A stretch of DNA of 64,000 nt from Thiofaba sp049322715 (GCA_049322715.1 JBMOQP010000031.1:1-64000); one strand, 5' to 3'; numbered from the stretch's first letter, positions 34,867 through 44,472 are shown. Notes: generated by a model not told the origin, from the sequence alone. Translations and numbers: made by a program.

Positions 34867-37113
34867 TCAGCCGGCAAAGGCAAGCTTCCAGCACTGGTGG
34901 ATGCGCGGATTGCGGGCGAAATCACGCGGGATGGACGACCGGCTCAGGTCCTCGATGACAAGATCGGCCAAGGCCTCGTGGTCGAGCTTGAAGCGCTGCA
35001 GGTTGTTGGAGAACACCAGCAGGCCACCACGGCGCAGCAGGGACATCGCCTTGCGAATGAGCTCCACGTGGTCGCGCTGCACGTCCAGGGTGCCCTGCAT
35101 GCGCTTGGAGGTGGAGAAAGTCGGAGGATCGAGGAAGATCAGGTCGAAGCGCTCGCCCGCCCGGGCGGCCTCGTCCAGCCAGGCCAGGCAGTCGGCCTGG
35201 ACCAGCCGATGACCGCCGCCCCCCAGTCCGTTCAGCTCGAGGTTGCGTCGCGCCCAGTCCAGGTAGGTGCGCGACATGTCGACCGAGGTGGTCGAGCGCG
35301 CCCCGCCGAGGCCCATGTGCAGGCTCGCCACCCCCGTGTAACAGAACAGGTTGAGGCAATCCTTGCCGACCGCCCATTCCCCCAGCCAGCCGCGGGTGAT
35401 GCGGTGGTCGAGGAACAGACCGGTGTCGAGGTAATCGGTGAAGTTCACGAGCAGGCGGGCCTTGCCCTCCCTGACCTCGTGAAAGATGCCGAATTCGGCC
35501 TGCTTCTCGTACTGGCTCTCCCCCTTCTTGCGCTCTCGCACGCGGATGAAGACCTGCTCGGGCGCGACCGAAAGCACCTCGGGCAGGACGGACATCGCCT
35601 CGCGCAGGCGCCGGCGGGCGGCCTCCTGCGACACCGACGGGGGGGCCGCGTATTCCTGCACATTCACCCAGCGCTTGCCCTCGACATCGTGATAGAGGTC
35701 GATCGCCAGCGAGTACTCGGGCATGTCGGCGTCATAGACGCGGTAGCAGCTCACGCCCTCGCGCGCGGCCCAACGGCCCAGTTCCCTGAGGTTCTTGCGC
35801 AGGCGGTTGGCCACCATGCGCGCGCCATCGGACTCCGCCATGGGGGCGCAAGCGCGGATCAGGCGCGCGGCCGAGCCGTCGTCCTCGACGCGCGGGGCAA
35901 GTTTCTGGTCCTCCTGGACGTGGATGCGCAACAGGCGGCACTCGAGCGCCCCGTTGAACACATCGTGGGAGCGGTAGGCGCGCCAACCAAGATGCCAGGC
36001 CTCGGCATCCTTCGGCAGGATCAAGGCCGCCTCCCAGCCCAGCAGGTCTCGCGCCATGAGAGTGCCCAGAGCCGAGTACAGGGCAGGCATATTGCCCACG
36101 CTGTCCAGGCGTTCGCCATAGGGCGGATTGGTCAGCATCAGGCCCTTGGCTGGCAGGTCATCGGGCAACTGCACCGTCTCGACCGCGCCGTGAGCGACAC
36201 GGACATGCTCCGACAGCCCGGCACGCTCGAGGTTGGCGCGCGCCACCGGCAGCATGCGCGCGTCGCGGTCGAAACCAAGGATGAGGGGAATGCGGCCGAG
36301 CCCCGCCAGGCGGCGCTCGCGCGCCTCGTCGAGCAGGGAGCGCCAGAGGGCCTCGTCGTGACGAGGCCAGTGCGTCAGCGCCCAGGCCCGGCGCAGCAGG
36401 CCCGGGGCCACGTCACCCGCCATCCAGGCGGCCTCGATCAGCAGGGTGCCTGAACCGCACATGGGGTCGAGGTAGGCCCCGCCTTCCGCCACGATCGCCG
36501 GCCAGCCGGCGCGCCAGAGCAGGCCGGCGGCAAGCGTCTCGCGCAGGGGCGCCTCGCCCGTCTGCTGGCGATAGCCGCGGTGGTGCAGGGCTTCGCCGCC
36601 GACCAGATCGAGAGCGATGCGCGCCCGCGCGCCCGAGAGGTGGACGTGCACAGTCTGGTCCGGCTGGCGGGGATCGACCAGCGGACGGCGGCCATGGCGG
36701 GTCTGGAAGGCATCCACGATGGCGTCCTTGACCTTCTGCGCGCCGAAGCCCGTATGACGGATGGACTGGTTCGAGCCATGGAAGCTGACCGCGAAGCTGC
36801 GCCCCGGATTGAGCCATGCAGGCCAGTCGAGCTCGCGCACGCCGACATAAAGGTGATCGACATCCTCAGCCCCGAGCTGGGCGATCTCCACCAACACCCG
36901 ACTGGCCGAACGCAGCCACAGGCAGGCCCGGTAGCCGAGGGCAAGATCGCCGGAGAAGTGCACACCCGCCGGGTGCTCGCGCAGCTCGGTGGCGCCCAGC
37001 TGGCGCAGCTCCTCGGCCACGACGGAGACCAGGCCCTTGGCGGCGCTGGCAAAGAAGGTCAGGGAGACACTGGGGTTGTTCACGAAAAGGTCCGGGGCGG
37101 CAAATCGGGGCAT
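34867..37113 (-). CDS. rlmKL: Bifunctional 23S rRNA methyltransferase RlmKL
   Basis: The fused enzyme makes m2G2445 (RlmL half) and m7G2069 (RlmK half) in 23S rRNA. The 748-residue protein starts with a THUMP domain, followed by the first methyltransferase with DPMCGSGTLLIEA and LTNPPYGERL, and the second with NLFCYTGVASLHMGLGGA and FLDPPTFSTSKRM. The ATG at 37113 has AAGG four bases upstream; a GTG ten codons later is possible. The fused form is characteristic of gammaproteobacteria. Confidence 0.96.
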   Translation of the reverse strand: MPRFAAPDLFVNNPSVSLTFFASAAKGLVSVVAEELRQLGATELREHPAGVHFSGDLALGYRACLWLRSASRVLVEIAQLGAEDVDHLYVGVRELDWPAWLNPGRSFAVSFHGSNQSIRHTGFGAQKVKDAIVDAFQTRHGRRPLVDPRQPDQTVHVHLSGARARIALDLVGGEALHHRGYRQQTGEAPLRETLAAGLLWRAGWPAIVAEGGAYLDPMCGSGTLLIEAAWMAGDVAPGLLRRAWALTHWPRHDEALWRSLLDEARERRLAGLGRIPLILGFDRDARMLPVARANLERAGLSEHVRVAHGAVETVQLPDDLPAKGLMLTNPPYGERLDSVGNMPALYSALGTLMARDLLGWEAALILPKDAEAWHLGWRAYRSHDVFNGALECRLLRIHVQEDQKLAPRVEDDGSAARLIRACAPMAESDGARMVANRLRKNLRELGRWAAREGVSCYRVYDADMPEYSLAIDLYHDVEGKRWVNVQEYAAPPSVSQEAARRRLREAMSVLPEVLSVAPEQVFIRVRERKKGESQYEKQAEFGIFHEVREGKARLLVNFTDYLDTGLFLDHRITRGWLGEWAVGKDCLNLFCYTGVASLHMGLGGARSTTSVDMSRTYLDWARRNLELNGLGGGGHRLVQADCLAWLDEAARAGERFDLIFLDPPTFSTSKRMQGTLDVQRDHVELIRKAMSLLRRGGLLVFSNNLQRFKLDHEALADLVIEDLSRSSIPRDFARNPRIHQCWKLAFAG

Positions 37114-37127
37114 GATACCTTGCCGCG

Positions 37128-37194
37128 GCGGAATCCATCCCTGGATTCCGCCCTTCGGGTGACGCTTCGCATCCCAACGCCGCTCCCTGCGGCG
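37128..37194 (+). repeat. Palindromic element array 6 between flgL and rlmKL
   Basis: A perfect 10-bp stem GCGGAATCCA/TGGATTCCGC with loop TCCC (37128-37151) is followed by CCCTTCGGG, then CGCCGC/GCGGCG with loop TCCCT (37178-37194). The same composite occurs twice at 63685-63814. It may also help end the flgKL transcript, although no T-run follows. Confidence 0.85.
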
Positions 37195-37210
37195 CTGTTC
37201 ATGCGGGAGG

Positions 37211-38095
37211 TCAGATCACGTTGAACAGTGACAGCCCCTGCACCTTGGCAAGGGTACTCTGGGTGGCCTGCAGCAACAGGGTCTGCTTGTTCAGTTCGGT
37301 GATGGCGGAGGCGTAGTCGGTGTCGCGCAGGGCGGAAAGGGTCGAGTTATAGCCATACAACTCCCCCTCATTGTCGGCACGGGCGAGGGATACTGCATTC
37401 ATGGCATTGCCGATCTGGGCGCGCATGGTGACCACCTTGTCCAGTCCTGCGGCAATGGGAGTCAGATCCGCCTCGTTGGGAACCGTCTCGGCACCGGAGG
37501 CCAGTGCGTCGAGCGCATCCAGGAAATTCTTCATTTCATCCGGATTCAGTGGGTCGGACATGACCTGGCCCACCTGGATGGTCCGTCCGTCCGCAACCTG
37601 CAGGTTGAGCCCCAGGTCGTCGCCGGCATAGGTCTGGGGATTGCTCGGGGGATAGGGCTTGGTGGTGACCTTGCTCCCCGCGAAGATGTACTCCCCCCGC
37701 TCATCCTGCGTGTTCAACAAGTCGCGCATCTGGTCTCGCAGCTGGCCGAATTCGTTCCGCAGGGCGTCGCGCGACACCGCATCGTGCGTGCCATTGTTGA
37801 ACTGAATGGCGACCTCGCGAGCACGGTGGAGCACTTCGGTCATGCCCTGCAGGGCATTTTCCGTCTGGCCAAGGCGGGCATCCGCCACATCGGCGTTGCG
37901 CTGATACTGCTGAAGGCGACCGACGCTGCGCTCCAACTCGATCAGGGTCGCGCTCGCAAGGGGGTCGTCGGAGGGACGGATCTCACGCTTGCCGCTGCTG
38001 ATCTCCTGCATGGCCTTGGCCATGGCCGTCTGCGCGGTGCTCATGCCGGTGAGCCCCTGATTGAAAAAGGTCGATGACGAGATACGGGAATCCAT
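37211..38095 (-). CDS. flgL: Flagellar hook-filament junction protein FlgL (HAP3)
   Basis: FlgL forms the last junction ring below the filament. The 294-residue protein has the flagellin-like N-terminal helix (RISSSTFFNQGLTGM, then ISSGKREIRPSDDPLASA) and C-terminal helix (LLQATQSTLAKVQGLSLFNVI) that pack in the axial core. It follows flgK by 12 bases and shares its sigma-28 promoter. Confidence 0.95.
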   Translation of the reverse strand: MDSRISSSTFFNQGLTGMSTAQTAMAKAMQEISSGKREIRPSDDPLASATLIELERSVGRLQQYQRNADVADARLGQTENALQGMTEVLHRAREVAIQFNNGTHDAVSRDALRNEFGQLRDQMRDLLNTQDERGEYIFAGSKVTTKPYPPSNPQTYAGDDLGLNLQVADGRTIQVGQVMSDPLNPDEMKNFLDALDALASGAETVPNEADLTPIAAGLDKVVTMRAQIGNAMNAVSLARADNEGELYGYNSTLSALRDTDYASAITELNKQTLLLQATQSTLAKVQGLSLFNVI

Positions 38096-38107
38096 CGCTG
38101 CGCCTCC

Positions 38108-39784
38108 TTAGGCCGCTGCCTGCAGCAGCGACTGGAACAGGGTGTCCGCCACGGAAATGGACTTGGACAGGGCCATGTAGTGGTTCTGCAGGCGCACCAG
38201 GTTGGCGGCCTCCTCGTCGAGGTTGACGCCCACGACGGACTCGCGCCGGTCCTGGGTCTGCTTGACCACCAGTTGCTGCGCCTCGAAGCTGATGCGGGTT
38301 CCCCGCGCCTCGGCGCCAAACCCCGCCAGGATGGTGGCAAAGGCGTTGTTCAGCGAGGTGTCGCCATGCACCACGTCCTGCAGACTGCCGATACCCGCCA
38401 GGGACAGCATGTTGCCGTTGTCCCCCGGACCGGAACCGGGCGTGCCAGCGGCAATGCCGCGCGGATCGGCGACCCCGAGGGCGAAGTCGCGCATCACCCC
38501 GGCCATCGGCCGGATCACGACCTCGGTCGGCTCGTTCGATCCGGGCGCGGCCGGCAGGCTCGAGGCGTCGATCTCGATGCCCTCGCTGGTCGCGCCATCG
38601 GCCACCTGGAAGGGCTGGGGCAAGGCGCCGACGTTGGTCATGATGGGGGTATCCTGCCCCATCTTATACAGGTCCCACTGCCCGCCGATGTACTTGAGAC
38701 GAAAATCGCTCGCGGTCAGGGCATCCACATCGGTGATGCTCATCGTCACGCCGGAGGAAGGGGGCTCGACCTTCGGCTGGCCGACAAAGCTGGGCGACAG
38801 GCCATCAACCTTGAAGAAACCGGCCGTGCCGGGGTTCCCGTCCAGGTCTTGCCCCTGGGCATGCTGGCTATTGAACGCCTGGGCAAAGCTGAGCACCACC
38901 CGTCCCAGTTCGGCACGCAGGGGGTCCAGCACCTCGGTCCTGACGCGCAGAGCGCCCCCCAGCTCGCCGCCGTAGATCTGGCCGGTGATGTCCTTGGTCC
39001 CGCCCTTGGACTCCACCAGCACCGTGGTTCCGGTGCCGGTGGGCGCGACGATCAGGCTGTTCTGGCGATCCTTCAGGACCAGCCATTCGCCGTTGGCGAG
39101 GGTGACGTTAACGTTCCCCTCGCCGTCGCTGAAGGTGCTGATGTCGACCTTCTCGGACAGATTGCGCAGCAGCAGGTCACGGCGATCGAGGAGGTCGTTG
39201 GGCTCGTGATCGGGGAACTTGTTGCGCATGTCCAGGATGCTGGCATTGAGCTTGGCCAGTTCGCCGGTGATCTCGTTGACCGCCCCCCCCGTGCGCGCCG
39301 CCTGGCGGGCGGCATCCTGGTCCAGCTCGCCGAGGCGGCGGTCCAGCGTGTTGGCCTGCTGGGCCAGGGTGCGCGCCGCCCCGAGGAAGGTAGTGCGCAC
39401 GGCGACATCCGAGGGATGGTTCGCGAGGTCCTGTGCCGCGTTGAAGAAATCGGTCATCCACTTCGACAGGCCATTCGACCCATCCCCGAGGATGTCCTCC
39501 ATCCGCCCGAGGAAACTGTCCCGCACCTGCAGGCGTCCCTGCTCGGTCAGGGCGGTCTGCAACGTGCCGTTCAGGAACTGGTCGAAAGCGCGCGTGACGT
39601 TCGTGAGGGCCGTGCCGCTGCCGATCGCTCCCTGCCCGGTCTGCTGGGGCACGCGTGTCGCGAGGGTCACGGTTTGCCGGCTGTAACCTTCCGTGTAGGC
39701 ATTGGCGATGTTGTGGCTGAGCACGTCCAGCGCACGCTGGACCGAACTCAGGCCACTGACGGAGGTGCTGAGAAAATCAGCCAT
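38108..39784 (-). CDS. flgK: Flagellar hook-associated protein FlgK (HAP1)
   Basis: FlgK is the first junction protein on the hook. The 558-residue protein has the rod/hook N-terminal motif LDVLSHNIANAYTEGYSRQT at about residues 19-38 and the matching C-terminal helix EEAANLVRLQNHYMALSKSI. It begins a separate transcription unit with a near-perfect sigma-28 promoter, consistent with late expression after hook completion. Confidence 0.96.
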   Translation of the reverse strand: MADFLSTSVSGLSSVQRALDVLSHNIANAYTEGYSRQTVTLATRVPQQTGQGAIGSGTALTNVTRAFDQFLNGTLQTALTEQGRLQVRDSFLGRMEDILGDGSNGLSKWMTDFFNAAQDLANHPSDVAVRTTFLGAARTLAQQANTLDRRLGELDQDAARQAARTGGAVNEITGELAKLNASILDMRNKFPDHEPNDLLDRRDLLLRNLSEKVDISTFSDGEGNVNVTLANGEWLVLKDRQNSLIVAPTGTGTTVLVESKGGTKDITGQIYGGELGGALRVRTEVLDPLRAELGRVVLSFAQAFNSQHAQGQDLDGNPGTAGFFKVDGLSPSFVGQPKVEPPSSGVTMSITDVDALTASDFRLKYIGGQWDLYKMGQDTPIMTNVGALPQPFQVADGATSEGIEIDASSLPAAPGSNEPTEVVIRPMAGVMRDFALGVADPRGIAAGTPGSGPGDNGNMLSLAGIGSLQDVVHGDTSLNNAFATILAGFGAEARGTRISFEAQQLVVKQTQDRRESVVGVNLDEEAANLVRLQNHYMALSKSISVADTLFQSLLQAAA

Positions 39785-39814
39785 GGAAGGATCCTCACAC
39801 GGGGCTTTGCCGTA

Positions 39815-39841
39815 GTATCGGCCAGATCGGCCAAAACTTTA
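39815..39841 (-). promoter_or_regulatory. Sigma-28 (FliA) promoter for flgKL
   Basis: On the minus strand TAAAGTTT (39834-39841), 11 bases, then GCCGATAC (39815-39822). This matches 15 of 16 positions of TAAAGTTT-N11-GCCGATAA. It sits in the 86-base space between flgJ and flgK, with GAGGA before the flgK ATG. Confidence 0.93.
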
Positions 39842-39870
39842 ACCGGAACGAGCCCTCGGCTTTGCTGGCA

Positions 39871-41046
39871 TCAGCCCATCTCGTTCAGGGGGCTGTCGCG
39901 CAGGATGGACAGGATCTTGTCGGCATAGCGCGGATCGGTGGCATAGCCGGCCTTCTGCAGTTCCTGGACGAAGCGCTCGCTGTCCCCGGCATGCCTCAGG
40001 GCCTCGGTATAACGCGGATTGGACTGCAGGAAACTCACATAATCGTCGAAGGCCGCACGGATCGAACCGTAGGCACGAAACGCCTCGCTCTTGCGCACCA
40101 TCGCGCCCCCCTCGTACTCGAGGGTGGAGGCCACCGTCCGCTCCCCACTCCAGCCGCCATGGGCCTTGATGCCGAACAGGTTCATGCTCGGCCGGCCCTC
40201 ACCGTCGCTCGGCAGATGCCGGCCCCAGCCGGTCTCGAGCGCGGACTGGGCGACCAGCACCTGCGGGTCGACCCCAAGGCGCGCCGCGGCGGCGCGGGCA
40301 TGGGGCATCAGATCCTGGACGAACTGGCCAGGCTCCTCCCAGCGAACACGCGCATCCCCACCTTGGCGGCCACCGTCTCCGGATGCCAGGTTGCGGGGCA
40401 AGGAGCGGAAGGCCAGGGCAACGCCGCTGGGAATGGCGTTGGGACGTGTAGCATCACCCGCAGGGCGGATGCCGACCATCCCTGGTCGGCCCCCTGCGGG
40501 ATCGCCTTGCGGCGATTTCCGATCCGTTCCCGACAGATCGGTGAATCCAGGGACGGATTCCGCAACGGCAGGCAGGGGGCCCCCCTCCGCCCTTCTCGCT
40601 GTGATCTCGCGTGTTTCCTTCGCCGGACCGGCCTCCTCGGCGCTCGCCGGCGTTTCCGCCTGCGGGTTCTTGTCACGCAGCTTTTTGAGGTCCAGCGAAG
40701 GGAAGCCGTCCGGCTTTGGCGGCAGGATCTTGGTGGAGCGCCCGCCCTGCGGGGTGAGCTGCCGCAGGATGAAGTCACTCAGCCCGACCCCCCCGCTCTT
40801 GGCCATGCCGGAAGCCAGCTGCTGGTCCTGCATGTCGCGGAACATCTGCACCCCAGCCCCATCCATCAACGGGTCCCCGGGACTGGCTGCACGCATGGTC
40901 TTGATCATCTGCTGGATGAACAGGGCCTCGAACTGGCCGGCCACGATCCTGGCCTGCGCCTGCGGATCACGCGCCGCCTGTGCCTTGAGGCGCGTGAGAC
41001 TGCCGAAGTCGTTGACCAGGGATGGATCATGAATCGTGCTCATCAT
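39871..41046 (-). CDS. flgJ: Flagellar rod assembly protein/muramidase FlgJ
   Basis: FlgJ caps the growing rod and opens the peptidoglycan for it. The 391-residue protein is long for the family (E. coli 313). Residues 1-100 are the rod-capping domain (QFEALFIQQMIKTMRAASPGD). Residues about 240-391 form the glucosaminidase-type domain, with catalytic Glu in QSALETGWGRH. The linker between them contains palindromic array 7 translated in frame (residues about 163-198, Gly/Pro/Arg-rich), which accounts for part of the extra length. The enzyme halves look intact, so the insert is probably tolerated. Confidence 0.93.
   Translation of the reverse strand: MMSTIHDPSLVNDFGSLTRLKAQAARDPQAQARIVAGQFEALFIQQMIKTMRAASPGDPLMDGAGVQMFRDMQDQQLASGMAKSGGVGLSDFILRQLTPQGGRSTKILPPKPDGFPSLDLKKLRDKNPQAETPASAEEAGPAKETREITARRAEGGPLPAVAESVPGFTDLSGTDRKSPQGDPAGGRPGMVGIRPAGDATRPNAIPSGVALAFRSLPRNLASGDGGRQGGDARVRWEEPGQFVQDLMPHARAAAARLGVDPQVLVAQSALETGWGRHLPSDGEGRPSMNLFGIKAHGGWSGERTVASTLEYEGGAMVRKSEAFRAYGSIRAAFDDYVSFLQSNPRYTEALRHAGDSERFVQELQKAGYATDPRYADKILSILRDSPLNEMG
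40457..40560 (+). repeat. Palindromic element array 7 inside flgJ
   Basis: CCCGCAGGG (457-465) pairs with CCCTGCGGG (492-500) around the inner hairpin GCCGACCA/TGGTCGGC with loop TCCC (471-490). Then come ATCGCC/GGCGAT with loop TTGC (501-516), CCGATC/GATCGG (519-541) and GAATCC/GGATTC (543-560). The order matches array 2 up to the enclosing stem. It lies within the flgJ coding frame, on the opposite strand, without breaking it. Confidence 0.88.
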
Positions 41047-41060
41047 TCACCCTCTTGCGA

Positions 41061-42179
41061 TCAGATGACGATCAGTTCGGCCTTGAGCGCGCCCGCAGCC
41101 TTCAAGGCCTCGAGGATGGCCACGAGATCCCCCGGGGCGGCACCGACCTGGTTCACCGCCTGCACGATCTCGTTCAGGGTCACCCCGGGCGCGAACAGGA
41201 ACATGGGCTTCTTCTCTTGCTGCACCGCGATCTCGGACTCCGGCGTGACAACCGTTTCGCCCCCGGCGAAGGCCCCCGGCTGGCTGACCTGCGCCCCCTC
41301 CCTGATCGCCACCGTCAGGCTGCCATGAGTGACTGCCGCCGGGCTGACGCGCACGTTGCTGCCGATCACGACGGTGCCGGTGCGCGAGTTGACGATCACC
41401 CGCGCCGCCGGCTCGCCCGGTGTCACCTCGAGGTTCTCGAGATACGACAGGAAATTCACCTGCTGGTCCGGACGCGCCGGGGCATTGACACGCACGGTGA
41501 CCGCGTCGATGGCCTCGGCCACCCCGCCGCCCAGCTGGCGGTTGATCAGGTCGCTCACCCGCTTGGCGGTGGTGAAATCCGGGGTGTTCAGGGTCAGGTT
41601 GATGGTTCCGTTGGCGGCGATGTCGGTGGGCACGTCGCGCTCCACCGTCGCGCCGAGCGGAATGCGTCCGGCGCTCGGCACATTGACGCTGATGCGCGAC
41701 CCATCCTTGGCCTGCGCCCCGAAGCCCCCCACGACGAGGTTGCCCTGGGCCATGGCGTAGATCTTGTTGTCCGCGCCGCGCAGGGGGGTCATGATCAGCG
41801 AGCCTCCACGCAGGCTCTTGGCGTTGCCCATCGAGGCCACGGTCACGTCGATCTTCTGCCCGGGGCGGGCGAACGGGGGCAGCTCGGCGGTCACGGTCAC
41901 GGCGGCGACGTTCTTGAGCTGCATGTTGCCGGGCGGCATCGTCACGCCATAACGCTCGAGCATGTTCCTGATGCTCTGCAGGGTGAACGGGGCCTGTGAA
42001 CTCGAGTCCCCCGTACCGTCCAGGCCCACCACGATGCCGTAGCCCATGAGCTGGTTGCCGCGCATCCCTTCGATGGACGCCAGATCCTTGATCCGCTCGG
42101 CCTGGGCCGTCGTGCAGGCCAGCATGGCCGCCAGCAGCCATGCGGAACGCGTGATCAAACCCTTGATGTGCTGATGCAT
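41061..42179 (-). CDS. flgI: Flagellar P-ring protein FlgI
   Basis: FlgI assembles the periplasmic P-ring around the rod in the peptidoglycan layer. The 372-residue precursor has a signal peptide ending at AQA near residue 27, then ERIKDLASIEGMRGNQLMGYG, the family hallmark, and GLVVGLDGTGD-like GIVVGLDGTGD. It stands between flgH (18 bases) and flgJ (14 bases). Confidence 0.97.
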   Translation of the reverse strand: MHQHIKGLITRSAWLLAAMLACTTAQAERIKDLASIEGMRGNQLMGYGIVVGLDGTGDSSSQAPFTLQSIRNMLERYGVTMPPGNMQLKNVAAVTVTAELPPFARPGQKIDVTVASMGNAKSLRGGSLIMTPLRGADNKIYAMAQGNLVVGGFGAQAKDGSRISVNVPSAGRIPLGATVERDVPTDIAANGTINLTLNTPDFTTAKRVSDLINRQLGGGVAEAIDAVTVRVNAPARPDQQVNFLSYLENLEVTPGEPAARVIVNSRTGTVVIGSNVRVSPAAVTHGSLTVAIREGAQVSQPGAFAGGETVVTPESEIAVQQEKKPMFLFAPGVTLNEIVQAVNQVGAAPGDLVAILEALKAAGALKAELIVI

Positions 42180-42197
42180 GGTGCGATCTCCCTCGAC

Positions 42198-42884
42198 TCA
42201 GAGCGGGAAGAAGGGGCTGTTGAAGAAGCGCCCGAGCCAGCCCTGGGTGTTGGCATCGTTGATCGCCCCCTCGCCGCCGTACTGGATGCGCGCATTCGCC
42301 ACCCGGGTGGAGAGCACCGTGTTGTCCCGCGCCACGTCCGCCGGGCGTACGACACCGGATACACGCACGAACTCCAGGCCCTGGTTGATGCCGATGAACT
42401 TCTCGCCCTGGATGACCAGGTTGCCGTTCGGCAGCACCCGCGCCACGGTGACGGTGATGTCACCCTCCAGCTTGTTCTTCTGCGTGGCCGTGCCATCGCC
42501 GCCGAAACTGCGCGTGGCGGAGAGCGTCGCGTCCATGTTGGCGACCGTGTTTGCGGGCAGGCCGAAAAGACTGGAAACTGCCATATCAGCGTTGTCGGCC
42601 TTGGTCGACGTGGCCTTGGCAGACTTCGATGCGTCGGTCTTCTCCTGCAGCTTGACGGTCAGCACATCGCCCACTTGGAAGGCCTTCTGGTCGCCAAACA
42701 GGCCGCCGTGCATCTCGGGATTGAAGATGGCGCCGTTGCGCTTCGGCTCCAGCATCCGGGGCTCGGGCTCGAGCACGGCGGCGAAGGTCGGATCGCTGAC
42801 CATCGGCGGCTGACTGGCGCATCCGGAAAACACCGCCACGCCGCCGGCCAACAGCGCGGAACGAACCAGCTTGGTCATGATCAT
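42198..42884 (-). CDS. flgH: Flagellar L-ring protein FlgH
   Basis: FlgH is the outer-membrane lipoprotein of the L-ring. The chosen start overlaps the flgG stop (TGATG) and gives 228 residues; a second ATG two codons later is possible. The lipobox is FSGC, and the mature protein has GLFGDQKAFQVGDVLTVKLQE and RPADVARDNTVLSTRVANA. The larger open frame running into flgG is not the gene. Confidence 0.95.
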   Translation of the reverse strand: MIMTKLVRSALLAGGVAVFSGCASQPPMVSDPTFAAVLEPEPRMLEPKRNGAIFNPEMHGGLFGDQKAFQVGDVLTVKLQEKTDASKSAKATSTKADNADMAVSSLFGLPANTVANMDATLSATRSFGGDGTATQKNKLEGDITVTVARVLPNGNLVIQGEKFIGINQGLEFVRVSGVVRPADVARDNTVLSTRVANARIQYGGEGAINDANTQGWLGRFFNSPFFPL

Positions 42885-43678
42885 CAGGCCCCTACGCGCG
42901 AGTTGAGGAAGCTCAGCATGCCGTCCGTGGTCGAAATGGCCTTGGAATTCATCTCGTAGGCCCGCTGCGTTTCGATCATGCTGACGAGTTCCTCGACAAC
43001 GTTCACGTTGGAGCTTTCCAGGAACCCCTGCTGCAGCATGCCGATGCCGTTCAGGCCCGGCGTACCGATTTGGGGCGCGCCGCTGGAAGCGGTTTCCTGG
43101 AAGAGGTTGCTGCCCACCGGCTGCAGTCCGGCCGGGTTGATAAAGTCCGCCAGGGTGATCTGCCCCACCTGTGTCGGGATGGGCTGCCCCTGGAGCTGGA
43201 CGGATACCGTCCCGTCGTTGCCGATGGTGATGCTCTGGGCGTTTTCCGGGATCGCGATCGCGGGTTCCAGCAGGAAACCGCTCGCGGTGACGAGCTGGCC
43301 CTGGTCGTTCAGCTGCAGGCTGCCGTCGCGGGTGTAGTTGATGGTGCCGTCCGGCATCAGGACCTGCAGGAATCCCCGCCCCTGGATCGCCATGTCCAGC
43401 GAGTTTTCGGTCTGTTGCAGGTTGCCCTGCAGGTGGAGCTTCTCGGTTGCCGCCACACGCACGCCTGTCCCGATGTTGAGGCCCGAAGGCAACAGGTTGT
43501 CCTGGGTGTTGTTGGCGCCGACCTGACGGTAGTTCTGGTAAATCAGATCCTCGAACACCGCCCGGTCGCGCTTGAAGCCGGTGGTATTGACGTTCGCCAG
43601 GTTGTTGGAGATGACCGACATGCGCGTGTTCTGCGCGTCCAGGCCGGTCTTGGCGATCCACAGTGCGGGAGCGGTCAT
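42884..43678 (-). CDS. flgG: Flagellar distal rod protein FlgG
   Basis: FlgG forms the distal rod. The 264-residue protein has the axial N-terminus ALWIAKTGLDAQNTRMSVIS followed by NNLANVNTTGFKRDRA, and the C-terminal ESSNVNVVEELVSMIETQRA. The segment after TGFKRDRA holds the FlgG-specific extension that stiffens the rod. It is followed by overlapping flgH. Confidence 0.97.
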   Translation of the reverse strand: MTAPALWIAKTGLDAQNTRMSVISNNLANVNTTGFKRDRAVFEDLIYQNYRQVGANNTQDNLLPSGLNIGTGVRVAATEKLHLQGNLQQTENSLDMAIQGRGFLQVLMPDGTINYTRDGSLQLNDQGQLVTASGFLLEPAIAIPENAQSITIGNDGTVSVQLQGQPIPTQVGQITLADFINPAGLQPVGSNLFQETASSGAPQIGTPGLNGIGMLQQGFLESSNVNVVEELVSMIETQRAYEMNSKAISTTDGMLSFLNSRVGA

Positions 43679-43694
43679 GATTCAGTCTCCTCGA

Positions 43695-44435
43695 TTAGCC
43701 CAGCGCCAACAGGCGGTTGGTGGCCTCGCCATTCGCGTCGGCCTGTTGCATGAGTTTGGATTGGGTCTCGAACATGCGTGCGTACTGGATCATGCGCACC
43801 ATCGAGTCCACGGCATTCACGTTGCTGCCCTCGAGCGCCCCCGAGATCACACGCACGTTGGCATCGGCCACCACCTCGGTGCCAGGCTTGACCCCCATCA
43901 GGCCATCGAGGCGCTTCTCCATCGCGTCCCTGGGCGGGTTGACCAGGCGGATGCGGTCCACCAGCAACGGCGCGGTGGCGGGATCCCCCGGAGACAGGAC
44001 GGTGATGCCGCCATCGGCGCCGATCTCGACCTTGGCGGCGGGAGGGATGGCGATCGGCCCGCCATTGCCGAGCACGGGGTGCCCGTCCCCCGTCGTCAAT
44101 AATCCGGCGCCATCGACACGCAGATCCCCGGCGCGGGTGTAGGCTTCCTGGCCATCCGCTGCCTGGACGGCCATCCAGCCCTCGCCCTGGATGGCCACGT
44201 CGAGCTCGCGGCCGGTGGTCATGATCGAACCCGCGTTCAGGTTCGTGCCCGCCCGCGAGTCCTCGCTGTACACGCGCGAGGCCATGACCGGCCCATAGAC
44301 CGGGAGGGACTTGAACTCGTCCAGGTCGGACTTGAAGCCGACCGTGTTGGCATTGGCCAGGTTGTGGCTGTTGGTCGCCTGGGCCAGCAAGGCGTTCTTG
44401 GCCCCGTTCATGGCGATATAGAGCATGCGATCCAA
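43695..44435 (-). CDS. flgF: Flagellar proximal rod protein FlgF
   Basis: FlgF is a proximal rod component. A TTG start at 44435 preceded by GAGGAGG at ideal spacing gives MDRMLYIAMNGAK and 246 residues, matching the usual family N-terminus (E. coli 251). An ATG three codons later has poorer spacing. The axial motif SHNLANANTVGFKSDL and C-terminal EGSNVNAVDSMVRMIQYAR are present. It opens the flgFGHIJ unit with its own sigma-54 promoter. Confidence 0.95.
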   Translation of the reverse strand: MDRMLYIAMNGAKNALLAQATNSHNLANANTVGFKSDLDEFKSLPVYGPVMASRVYSEDSRAGTNLNAGSIMTTGRELDVAIQGEGWMAVQAADGQEAYTRAGDLRVDGAGLLTTGDGHPVLGNGGPIAIPPAAKVEIGADGGITVLSPGDPATAPLLVDRIRLVNPPRDAMEKRLDGLMGVKPGTEVVADANVRVISGALEGSNVNAVDSMVRMIQYARMFETQSKLMQQADANGEATNRLLALG

Positions 44436-44472
44436 GACGCACCTCCTCGAAGGGTTTGCACGCCAATGAATC

